NCBI GenBank assembly: GCA_003978475.1 | Contig: QNZR01000062.1 | Span: 1 to 8,226 of the forward strand | DNA: 8,226 bases | Source of the DNA: Sulfurimonas sp. | GTDB lineage: Bacteria; Campylobacterota; Campylobacteria; Campylobacterales; Sulfurimonadaceae | Direction of reading: 5' to 3' | In this document: piece after piece, positions 1 through 5,926 of the stretch | Position numbering within the stretch: position 1 is the first letter of the stretch | How the letters are laid out: every line of letters begins with the position of its first letter | Notes under the pieces: model-generated | The model's input: the letters and a program-made list of their open reading frames with translations, nothing else | Told to the model about the DNA's origin: nothing | Database searches by the model: none | Made by a program: the position numbers and the translations under genes

Positions 1-429
1 AAAATCGATCCGGATGATACGAAGGGCAACCGACAGTTTAAAATTCTTTTAGCAGAAGACAACCGTATTAACCTTGAGCTGCTTCAAACGATTTTGACAC
101 TGCAAGATTATGATGTCACGGCAGTTGAAAACGGCGAAGCGGCGCTTGAAGCTTACATGAAAGAGCCTTACGATCTGGTGCTGACCGATATTGATATGCC
201 GGTGATGGATGGGATTATCGCTACCCGACTCATGCGGGAGGTCGATAAAAAAGAGCAGCGTGGTAAAGTTCCGGTCATTGCCCTAACGGCATATGCTTTG
301 GAGGGAGACCGTGAACGCATAATGAATGCCGGGCTTGATGCCCACATTCCTAAGCCGGTCGACAAGCCGTACCTGCTTGAAGTGATTAAGCATTTCTTGA
401 AACGATACCAAAAATCAAACACTAAGTAA
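1..429 (+). CDS. Response-regulator receiver (REC) domain, C-terminal end of a truncated signalling protein, probably a hybrid histidine kinase
   Basis: The reading frame is open from the first base, so this is the 3' end of a longer gene; 142 codons are visible. They form one complete CheY-like receiver domain. Numbering from the first visible codon: acidic pair E19-D20, phosphoacceptor D63 (in DLVLTDIDMP), switch threonine T96 (in IALTA) and the conserved lysine K118 (in PKPV). All residues needed for phosphotransfer are present. The domain starts near visible residue 13 and is preceded by a polar linker (IDPDDTKGNRQ), as in C-terminal receivers of hybrid sensor kinases; a stand-alone regulator would normally start at this point, and no start codon lies upstream in the window. 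A TTG at 94 would remove the acidic pair and is not a credible start. The protein ends soon after the domain, so there is no DNA-binding output. The next gene, a c-di-GMP protein, begins 4 bases after the stop, so the two are probably co-transcribed. The kinase part is inference because it lies outside the window. Confidence 0.85.
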   Translation, partial: KIDPDDTKGNRQFKILLAEDNRINLELLQTILTLQDYDVTAVENGEAALEAYMKEPYDLVLTDIDMPVMDGIIATRLMREVDKKEQRGKVPVIALTAYALEGDRERIMNAGLDAHIPKPVDKPYLLEVIKHFLKRYQKSNTK

Positions 430-433
430 TCTT

Positions 434-2806
434 TTGGCCGAGAAAAACAGATTCCTCATTAAGACACCTGTCGTTTCTAAGAGTGTTCTTTTTAGTGTTC
501 CCATAATATTTTCAATTGTTGTCGTATTGAAAATATTTTACTCGTCACATTTTATGAAAGAGGATATCCGGGCCATCATTACGGATGAAGCTAAAGCGCT
601 TAGCCATTTTATAATGAGTTATCACGGCTATTACATGGATCTTTTTGTGAATGGCAATGTTGAGTTGACACAAGAGACCCTGCCTTTTTTTCCGGCATTT
701 AGTGCGCCCGAGATCTCACGGAAATTTTCTCAGGATAAGATTCAGGATATTCAGATTTCTGTCGTTTCTGATAGGGCCAGAAACAGTAAAAATCTGGCTG
801 ATGCCGAACAGCTGCAGGCTATTAAAGCTTTCAAGCGTGATAAGACACTGCGTGAGTACTATAAATTTATTGAAGTCTCACCGGTTAACTATTACCAGTT
901 TGCCGTTCCTTTTTTTATTGAACCGAAATGTCTCACGTGTCATGGAAGCAAAAGCAGCGCTCCCGCCTTTGTACGAGAGCATTATGACAAGGCATATAAT
1001 TACAGTGTCGGGGATATTCGCGGTATTTTGAGTATTAAAATACCTGAGGGAAAACTGACTGATAAACTCAACAAAACCTTTTGGTTGCTGGTAATTTACG
1101 ATACCGCACTTTTAGTTGCTCTGTTTATCTTTATTCAAGCATTGCTTGCCAGATTTAAGCAGTATACTTCCCGTTTGCAAGAGCAGGTCAATCAGCAAAA
1201 CGAGGAGTTGCTTAAAAACCTTAGCGAACTGAACTCGTATAAGGAGGCTATAGATAATAGTGCCATGGTCTCAAAAAGTGATCCCGAGGGGGTCATTACT
1301 TATGTGAACGACAAATTTTGCGAGAATATCGGCTATTCACGTGAATTTCTTATTGGAAAAAATCACAGTATTTTACGTGACCCTATGCTTGATAGTACGT
1401 ATTTCAAGCAGATGTGGGAGACGATACAATCCAAAAAGGTCTGGAATAATATTATCTCGGGGAAACGCAAAGACAATTCAGCTTTTTATTATGAAGCGAC
1501 TATTACCCCTATTTTAGATGAAGAGGACAATATCAAAGAGTATATTGCCATACGTTACGATGCGACCGAGGTGACCCTACAGCGTCAAAAAATCAAAAAT
1601 ATGTATGCGATGGACAGTTTGACCCGCATTCCCAACAGAAATAAACTTATTATCGATATGAAACTCCTTGAAGAGCCGCAAATTGCATTGTTTAATATTG
1701 ACGGATTTAAAAATATTAATGACTTTTACGGTATTAAAGCGGGAGACCGGCTGTTAATTCAGTTTGCCAATTTTATTAAGACGGAAATTGCCTACAATAA
1801 ACTATTTCAGTTTTATCGACTGCACTCCGATGAGTTTGCTATTTTGGGTGATGCTACCTTGCATATTGATGAGTTTGTTGCCGTGATGCACTCGTATCAG
1901 AGAAAAATAGAGAAACATTATTTTAGTATTTCGGTAGAGCAGGAGGCGAGTATTTCGGTAACATTGGGCTTTGGTATGCACGAGAATGCTTTGGTCAAAG
2001 CCGACATGGCTTTGAAACTGGCACAGAACAGTCGAAGTGAGTATATTGTCTATGATGACTCTCTTGAGCTTGAAAAACATTATGAAGAGAATATTAAAAA
2101 GGCCAATATTATTAAGCAGGCGATTGATAATCGAGATATCATCTCCTATTATCAGCCGATTCTGGATCTTAAAAGCGGTGTTATCGAGAAGTACGAGACT
2201 CTGGTGAGAATGCGTCACAACGGTGAAATGCTCTCCCCGGGATCTTTTTTACATATTGCCAAGCAGTCACGAAACTATTTTAAAGTCACGGAAATTATGC
2301 TCGAGGAGGCGTTAAAACAGCTCTGTAAGCATCATGTAACCCTCTCTATCAATATTTCGATTGAAGATATTGCCAATGGCGATATGTGCCATTTTATTAT
2401 TCAAAAGCTTAAAGAGTCGGATTATGCCGATCGGATTATTTTTGAGATCCTTGAGAGTGAAAATATTCAGTCGTATGAGCAGGTCACCTATTTTATCGGT
2501 GAGGTGAAAAAGTACGGCGCCAAAATTGCCATTGATGATTTTGGAAGCGGTTACTCCAATTTTTTACATGTACTGGAGCTTGAAGCAGATTTTCTTAAAA
2601 TTGACGGCTCACTTATTAAACGGATTCATGAAGACAGGCAATCACGAATTTTAGTAGAAGGTATTGTTGATTTTTCCAATCGTCTGGGCATGAAGACCAT
2701 TGCGGAATTTGTTGAAGACGAGATTATTTTAGCGACACTCAAAGAGATCGGCGTGGATTTTGCGCAGGGGTATTTTGTTGGAAAACCCGTGCCAACCATT
2801 GTTTAG
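434..2806 (+). CDS. Membrane sensor with c-type heme (Tll0287-like/DUF3365), PAS, degenerate GGDEF and intact EAL domains; probable c-di-GMP phosphodiesterase
   Basis: 790 residues. TM helix ~18-37; periplasmic region ~38-214 with a CxxCH heme-c motif (C166, C169, H170) followed by the VGDIRGILSIKIP strand typical of the Tll0287-like (DUF3365) family; second TM ~215-238; coiled linker ~243-266; PAS ~270-385; GGDEF ~390-545; EAL ~560-790. The GGDEF domain is degenerate: the signature reads HSDEF (464-468) and the first metal-binding aspartate is N421, so cyclase activity is unlikely. The EAL domain keeps the expected catalytic residues: E588 (in ETL), N640, E671, D701-D702 (DDFGSGYS), K722, E758 and Q778. 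The likely reaction is hydrolysis of c-di-GMP to pGpG in the cytoplasm, controlled by a periplasmic heme. The TTG start at 434 is chosen because no other start lies upstream in frame and the first internal ATG (residue 41) would remove TM1; its Shine-Dalgarno is weak, which suggests coupling to the receiver gene 4 bases upstream. Domain calls are firm; the sensed ligand (redox, NO, CO or O2) is not visible. Confidence 0.92.
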   Translation: MAEKNRFLIKTPVVSKSVLFSVPIIFSIVVVLKIFYSSHFMKEDIRAIITDEAKALSHFIMSYHGYYMDLFVNGNVELTQETLPFFPAFSAPEISRKFSQDKIQDIQISVVSDRARNSKNLADAEQLQAIKAFKRDKTLREYYKFIEVSPVNYYQFAVPFFIEPKCLTCHGSKSSAPAFVREHYDKAYNYSVGDIRGILSIKIPEGKLTDKLNKTFWLLVIYDTALLVALFIFIQALLARFKQYTSRLQEQVNQQNEELLKNLSELNSYKEAIDNSAMVSKSDPEGVITYVNDKFCENIGYSREFLIGKNHSILRDPMLDSTYFKQMWETIQSKKVWNNIISGKRKDNSAFYYEATITPILDEEDNIKEYIAIRYDATEVTLQRQKIKNMYAMDSLTRIPNRNKLIIDMKLLEEPQIALFNIDGFKNINDFYGIKAGDRLLIQFANFIKTEIAYNKLFQFYRLHSDEFAILGDATLHIDEFVAVMHSYQRKIEKHYFSISVEQEASISVTLGFGMHENALVKADMALKLAQNSRSEYIVYDDSLELEKHYEENIKKANIIKQAIDNRDIISYYQPILDLKSGVIEKYETLVRMRHNGEMLSPGSFLHIAKQSRNYFKVTEIMLEEALKQLCKHHVTLSINISIEDIANGDMCHFIIQKLKESDYADRIIFEILESENIQSYEQVTYFIGEVKKYGAKIAIDDFGSGYSNFLHVLELEADFLKIDGSLIKRIHEDRQSRILVEGIVDFSNRLGMKTIAEFVEDEIILATLKEIGVDFAQGYFVGKPVPTIV

Positions 2807-2839
2807 TGTTGATTAGCTTTCTTAGCATAACATAACAGA

Positions 2840-2845
2840 TATATT
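2840..2845 (+). promoter_or_regulatory. Weak candidate -10 element (TATATT) for the PpiC foldase gene
   Basis: TATATT lies in the 57-base gap between the EAL gene and the foldase gene, 18 bases before the ATG. No convincing -35 is present; TTTCTT at 2818-2823 is at acceptable spacing but matches poorly. No terminator hairpin is seen in this gap, so read-through from the upstream signalling genes is also possible. Confidence 0.25.
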
Positions 2846-2853
2846 TGAAAAAT

Positions 2854-2860
2854 AGGAAAG
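2854..2860 (+). promoter_or_regulatory. Shine-Dalgarno site of the PpiC foldase gene
   Basis: AGGAAAG ends 3 bases before the ATG at 2864, with its AGGA core 6 bases away. It supports that ATG as the start, which is also the position that gives a proper signal peptide. Confidence 0.7.
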
Positions 2861-2863
2861 TCA

Positions 2864-3703
2864 ATGAATTTAACGATTAAACTAATGAGTGTCTCACTGT
2901 TGCTGAGCACCTTGGCTACAGCAACTACCCTGGCAACAGTCAATGGTAAAAACATTACGTCCGATGAGGTGAACAAAATTCTGTTGGAGGGGACTCAGGG
3001 ACGTTTTATGTCACTTCCTAAAGAGAAGCAAGACGAACTGCAAAAGCGTGTGGTTGACGGTATTATTACCCAAGAGCTTGTGTTTGCCGATGCCAAGAAA
3101 AAAGGCGTGCTCGAAAGTGTTGAATACAAAGAAGAGCTTGCCGACATTACCGATCGTATTCAGAAGCAGCTGGCAGCGAAAGTATGGGAACAGCAAGAGC
3201 TTGCCAAAGTCACCGTTACTGACAAAGAGAAGCGTGATTATTATAAAAAGAATTCCAGTGAATTTGTTGAAAAAGAGAAGGTTCATGCCCGTCATATTCT
3301 AGTCAAAGAAGAGGGTGAAGCCAAGGCTATTATTAAGGAGTTAAAGCCTCTTAAAGGCGAGAAACTTAAAGAGAAGTTCATTGAACTGGCTCAGCAAAAA
3401 TCAACCGGTCCGAGTGCTCCCAAGGGTGGCGATTTAGGCTATTTTCCACAAGGTCAGATGGTACCGTCATTTAATGATGCCGTATTTGCCATGAAAAAAG
3501 GAACCATTACCACGACTCCGGTAAAAAGCCAGTTTGGTTACCATGTTATCTATTTGGAAGACAAGCAGCCGGGTAAGACACTGTCGTATGAAGAAGTAGA
3601 AAATTTTATCGGTCAGCGCTTACAGATGGAAAAATTTAAAGAAAAAATGGAAAAAAAGATGGCTGATATGAAAAAAGCCGCAAAGATTACCTACGCAAAA
3701 TAG
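2864..3703 (+). CDS. Secreted PpiC/parvulin-type peptidyl-prolyl cis-trans isomerase (PEB4/CBF2-like periplasmic foldase)
   Basis: 279 residues. A signal peptide with a short basic start and a hydrophobic stretch (residues ~7-19) ends in ATA, with likely cleavage after A20. A helical SurA/PrsA-like chaperone region covers ~24-135. The parvulin domain (~139-236) begins with KVHARHILV and contains the family signatures GGDLGYFPQGQMVPSF (188-203) and SQFGYHVIYLED (222-233). A charged helical tail (~240-279) ends the protein, probably folding back on the N-terminal region as in PEB4. The predicted role is isomerisation of prolyl bonds and chaperoning of exported and outer-membrane proteins in the periplasm. 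Length and layout match Campylobacter PEB4 (Cj0596) and Helicobacter HP0175, which I recall next to fba; here fba is also close but on the opposite strand with two genes between. The stop codon shares one base with the GTG start of the next gene. The exact ortholog name is inference. Confidence 0.93.
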   Translation: MNLTIKLMSVSLLLSTLATATTLATVNGKNITSDEVNKILLEGTQGRFMSLPKEKQDELQKRVVDGIITQELVFADAKKKGVLESVEYKEELADITDRIQKQLAAKVWEQQELAKVTVTDKEKRDYYKKNSSEFVEKEKVHARHILVKEEGEAKAIIKELKPLKGEKLKEKFIELAQQKSTGPSAPKGGDLGYFPQGQMVPSFNDAVFAMKKGTITTTPVKSQFGYHVIYLEDKQPGKTLSYEEVENFIGQRLQMEKFKEKMEKKMADMKKAAKITYAK

Positions 3704-4584
3704 TGATTTCCCTTCCTTCTGCCGTTGAAACTCTGACGTTTCGCGGCAGAGAATTCTACGTCAAACGTGACGACCTGCTTCACCCCTATTTAAGCGGCAA
3801 TAAATTTCGTAAGCTCTATACACTCTATCATACTCCGGTATCGCGTTACAGCAAGATTATCTCTTATGGCGGCAGCCAGTCCAATGCCATGCTCTCGCTA
3901 GCATATATCTGCCATAGTAAAGGGTGGGAGTTTGAGTACTACACCAAAACACCAAATAGTCGAGTACGTGAGAGTGCTGACGGAAATTTTGCGCAGGCTT
4001 CTGCATTGGGAATGACGACAATAGCACTTCCCCATGATGCATATGAACGCCGTATCGGCGAGCTTTTTTTTCTGGCAGATGAAAAAGTTGCGGTCATTCC
4101 GCAGGGCGGAGCAACGGCTATGGCAAAAGAGGGTATTCGTCTCCTGGCCGACGAAATTGTACAGTGGCAGCACGACAGGCATATCGAACATTTACACGTT
4201 ATGACTCCTTCGGGAACAGGTACCACGGCTTTTTATTTAGCGAAAGCACTTGCTTGTGAGTGTTATACCACGCCGGTTGTCGGCAGTGAAGCGTATCTGC
4301 TGAAGCAGATGGATGCACTGGGTACGGTACCGCCGAATTTACATGTAATTTCAACACAAAAAACATACCATTTTGCCAAACTCTATCCGGAGTTTGCAGC
4401 TGTTTATGAAGAATTATATCAAGGCGGCATGGAGTTTGATCTGCTTTATGCCCCTAAAATGTGGCTGGCACTTTGGGAGCATATGGAACAAATAGAAGGA
4501 ACGGTGCTTTATATTCATAGCGGCGGCGTATCTGGAAATGGTACAATGCGCCAGCGATATTACTACAAAGGGTGGATGTCATGA
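3703..4584 (+). CDS. PLP-dependent enzyme of the 1-aminocyclopropane-1-carboxylate deaminase / D-cysteine desulfhydrase family
   Basis: 293 residues with the fold-type II (tryptophan synthase beta-like) pattern. YVKRDDLLHPYLSGNKFRKL (19-38) contains the probable Schiff-base lysine K34; YGGSQSN (55-61) is the substrate and carboxylate-binding loop; PQGGA (133-137) follows; PSGTGTTA (169-176) is the phosphate-binding loop; HSGG (272-275) lies near the C-terminus. It is somewhat shorter than characterised ACC deaminases and D-cysteine desulfhydrases (about 325-340 residues as I recall). Family members either open the ACC ring or release sulfide from D-cysteine; ethylene-precursor metabolism is improbable in this organism, so a desulfhydrase-like or other beta-elimination on a D-amino acid is more plausible, but the substrate cannot be read from the sequence. 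The start is GTG at 3703, overlapping the foldase stop by one base; no other start is available in frame before an upstream stop at 3664, and no clear Shine-Dalgarno is seen, so translational coupling is likely. The 3' end overlaps the next gene by ATGA. Confidence 0.85.
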   Translation: MISLPSAVETLTFRGREFYVKRDDLLHPYLSGNKFRKLYTLYHTPVSRYSKIISYGGSQSNAMLSLAYICHSKGWEFEYYTKTPNSRVRESADGNFAQASALGMTTIALPHDAYERRIGELFFLADEKVAVIPQGGATAMAKEGIRLLADEIVQWQHDRHIEHLHVMTPSGTGTTAFYLAKALACECYTTPVVGSEAYLLKQMDALGTVPPNLHVISTQKTYHFAKLYPEFAAVYEELYQGGMEFDLLYAPKMWLALWEHMEQIEGTVLYIHSGGVSGNGTMRQRYYYKGWMS

Positions 4585-4784
4585 CTCCTTCACAAGAGAA
4601 AAAGATTAAACGGGTGTTGCTGCTACTGTTGATATCACCGTTTGTTTCAGGATTTTTAACGGCGATGATAGTGTTTACCCAGCCTGACATTATGATGTCA
4701 ATGGGGCTTGCCGGCATGATAGGCCTATGGATGATCAGCTCAATAGCAAGCTATAAAGCGATCAAAGGGTATATTTTCGGTTAG
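4581..4784 (+). CDS. Small membrane protein, two predicted TM helices, unknown function
   Basis: 67 residues starting at the ATG of an ATGA overlap with the preceding gene's stop; GGTGG at 4571-4575 gives a plausible ribosome site 5 bases upstream. A GTG at 4572 in the same frame would add only three residues and is less likely. A basic N-terminus (KKIKR, 7-11) precedes TM1 (~12-32); a short loop with FTQPD leads to TM2 (~37-56), then a basic tail (YKAIKGYIFG). The positive-inside rule puts both ends in the cytoplasm. I do not recognise a family. The tight coupling to the PLP-enzyme gene suggests co-expression, but the proteins need not act together. Its stop codon overlaps the stop of the convergent fba gene. 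Confidence 0.7.
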   Translation: MTPSQEKKIKRVLLLLLISPFVSGFLTAMIVFTQPDIMMSMGLAGMIGLWMISSIASYKAIKGYIFG

Positions 4785-5854
4785 TTCCTGTTGAGAGCAT
4801 TGAGGTCTTCATAGGCAGCTAAAACACGTTTTACAAGACTTTCCTGACCGGCACGCAGCCATTTACGCGGGTCATAATATTTTTTATTGGGCTTATCTTC
4901 GCCTTCGGGATTGCCAATTTGCCCCTGAAGGTATGCTTCATATTGCTCATAGTAGCTTTTGATACCGTGCCAGGTTGCCCACTGCGTGTCGGTATCAATA
5001 TTCATTTTAATGACGCCATAGCTGATGGCATCACGAATCTCTTGAAGCGATGAGCCTGAACCGCCGTGAAACACAAAGTCAACCGGCTTGGTATCGGTGT
5101 GATATTTGTTGGCAATAAAGCGTTGAGAATTGTCTAAAATGGAAGGGGTCAAGGTGACATTACCGGGTTTATAGACGCCGTGAACATTACCGAATGACGC
5201 GGCAATGGTAAAGCGGTGGCTGACCTTGGAAAGCTCTTCATAAGCGTAGGCAACCTCTTCGGGTTGCGTGTAAAGCAGGGCGTTGTCAATGTCGGTATTG
5301 TCTACACCATCTTCTTCCCCACCGGTAACACCCAGCTCAATCTCAATACTCATTCCCAATTTGTCCATGCGCTTCAAATAGTGTTGACATGTCGCAATAT
5401 TCTCTTCAAGCGGTTCTTCGGAGAGATCTAGCATATGCGAACTGAACAGCGGTGAGCCGTAACTTTGGTAGTGAGCCTCGGAGGCCTCAAGCAAGGCATC
5501 GATCCAGGGAAGCAGTTTGCGCGCGGCATGATCGGTATGTAAAATAACTGCCACCCCGTATGCTTCTGCCATCATGTGAACATGTTGCGCTCCGGAGATC
5601 GCTCCGCCGATCGAGGCAAAATGATGCTCGTTGTTTAGCCCTTTTCCTGCAAAAAAACCTGCGCCGCCATGAGAAAACTGAATAATTACCGGCGAGTTGG
5701 CTTCACGTGCGGCTTCGAGTACCCCGTTAATGGAATCGGAGTTGATTACATTGATTGCCGGCAGGGCAAAGCCCCCCTCTTTGGCTGCTTTATACACCTT
5801 TTGAACATCGTCACCACTTAGGACACCCGGTTTCACTAAATCTAATATACCCAT
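4781..5854 (-). CDS. fba: Class II (zinc-dependent) fructose-bisphosphate aldolase
   Basis: 357 residues, about the same length as E. coli FbaA (class IIA). It catalyses reversible cleavage of fructose 1,6-bisphosphate to dihydroxyacetone phosphate and glyceraldehyde 3-phosphate in the cytoplasm; in an autotrophic or non-sugar-using Campylobacterota member it would mainly run in the gluconeogenic direction (inference). Visible landmarks: catalytic D108 and zinc ligand H109 in LHTDHAAR; the glutamates of EIELGVTGGEEDG (171-183), with E173 matching the zinc-associated one; H225 in GNVHGVY; H263 in FHGGSGS; and the phosphate-binding MNIDTDTQ (284-291). All expected metal and substrate residues are present and the gene is full length. 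The start is supported by a strong Shine-Dalgarno (GGAGGA) 6 bases upstream and by an extended -10 promoter. The 3' end overlaps the convergent small membrane gene by 4 bases. In Campylobacter and Helicobacter fba directly follows the foldase gene as I recall, so its position here is a rearranged version of that neighbourhood. Confidence 0.97.
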   Translation of the reverse strand: MGILDLVKPGVLSGDDVQKVYKAAKEGGFALPAINVINSDSINGVLEAAREANSPVIIQFSHGGAGFFAGKGLNNEHHFASIGGAISGAQHVHMMAEAYGVAVILHTDHAARKLLPWIDALLEASEAHYQSYGSPLFSSHMLDLSEEPLEENIATCQHYLKRMDKLGMSIEIELGVTGGEEDGVDNTDIDNALLYTQPEEVAYAYEELSKVSHRFTIAASFGNVHGVYKPGNVTLTPSILDNSQRFIANKYHTDTKPVDFVFHGGSGSSLQEIRDAISYGVIKMNIDTDTQWATWHGIKSYYEQYEAYLQGQIGNPEGEDKPNKKYYDPRKWLRAGQESLVKRVLAAYEDLNALNRN

Positions 5855-5860
5855 AAAAAA

Positions 5861-5866
5861 TCCTCC
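5861..5866 (-). promoter_or_regulatory. Strong Shine-Dalgarno of fba
   Basis: The - strand reads GGAGGA, 6 bases before the ATG whose complement is at 5852-5854. This is the best ribosome-binding site in the window and fits a highly expressed central-carbon enzyme. Confidence 0.85.
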
Positions 5867-5879
5867 AGAATAATGGCGG

Positions 5880-5888
5880 ATTATAACA
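5880..5888 (-). promoter_or_regulatory. Extended -10 promoter of fba
   Basis: On the - strand, TGT directly precedes a perfect TATAAT (hexamer at 5880-5885), an extended -10 element. The predicted transcription start is near 5873, giving a leader of about 19 bases that carries the strong Shine-Dalgarno. No -35 at standard spacing is convincing (TTGAGC at 5907-5912 is 21 bases away), which is common for sigma-70 promoters in this phylum. Confidence 0.65.
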
Positions 5889-5894
5889 ATTTTT

Positions 5895-5903
5895 TGGTAT
5901 GAT
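5895..5903 (+). promoter_or_regulatory. Extended -10 promoter of the M23 peptidase gene
   Basis: A T-run leads into TGG followed by TATGAT (5898-5903). This matches the Campylobacter-type sigma-70 arrangement of a T-rich -16 region plus an extended -10. The predicted start is near 5910, then GAGGA at 5915-5919 serves as ribosome site 7 bases before the TTG start at 5927. Its -10 is only 12 bases from the divergent fba -10, so the two polymerase footprints must overlap. Confidence 0.55.
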
Positions 5904-5926
5904 AAAGCTCAAATGAGGATGAAATT

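Noticed and set aside
94..429. TTG at 94 as start of a separate 111-residue response regulator
   Set aside because: It would delete the acidic pair (E19-D20) and first strand of the receiver; the same frame is open upstream to base 1 and encodes the missing part.
1802..2218. Long - strand ORF inside the GGDEF-EAL gene
   Set aside because: Fully antisense to a well-conserved coding region, with no recognisable motifs and low-complexity composition; a shadow frame.
2807..2863. Possible terminator or small RNA between the EAL gene and the foldase gene
   Set aside because: Only short direct repeats (TTAGC twice, CATAA twice) are present, with no stable hairpin or T-run.
4572..4580. GTG at 4572 as start of the small membrane protein
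   Set aside because: The ATG three codons later sits in a classic ATGA overlap with a better-spaced ribosome site.
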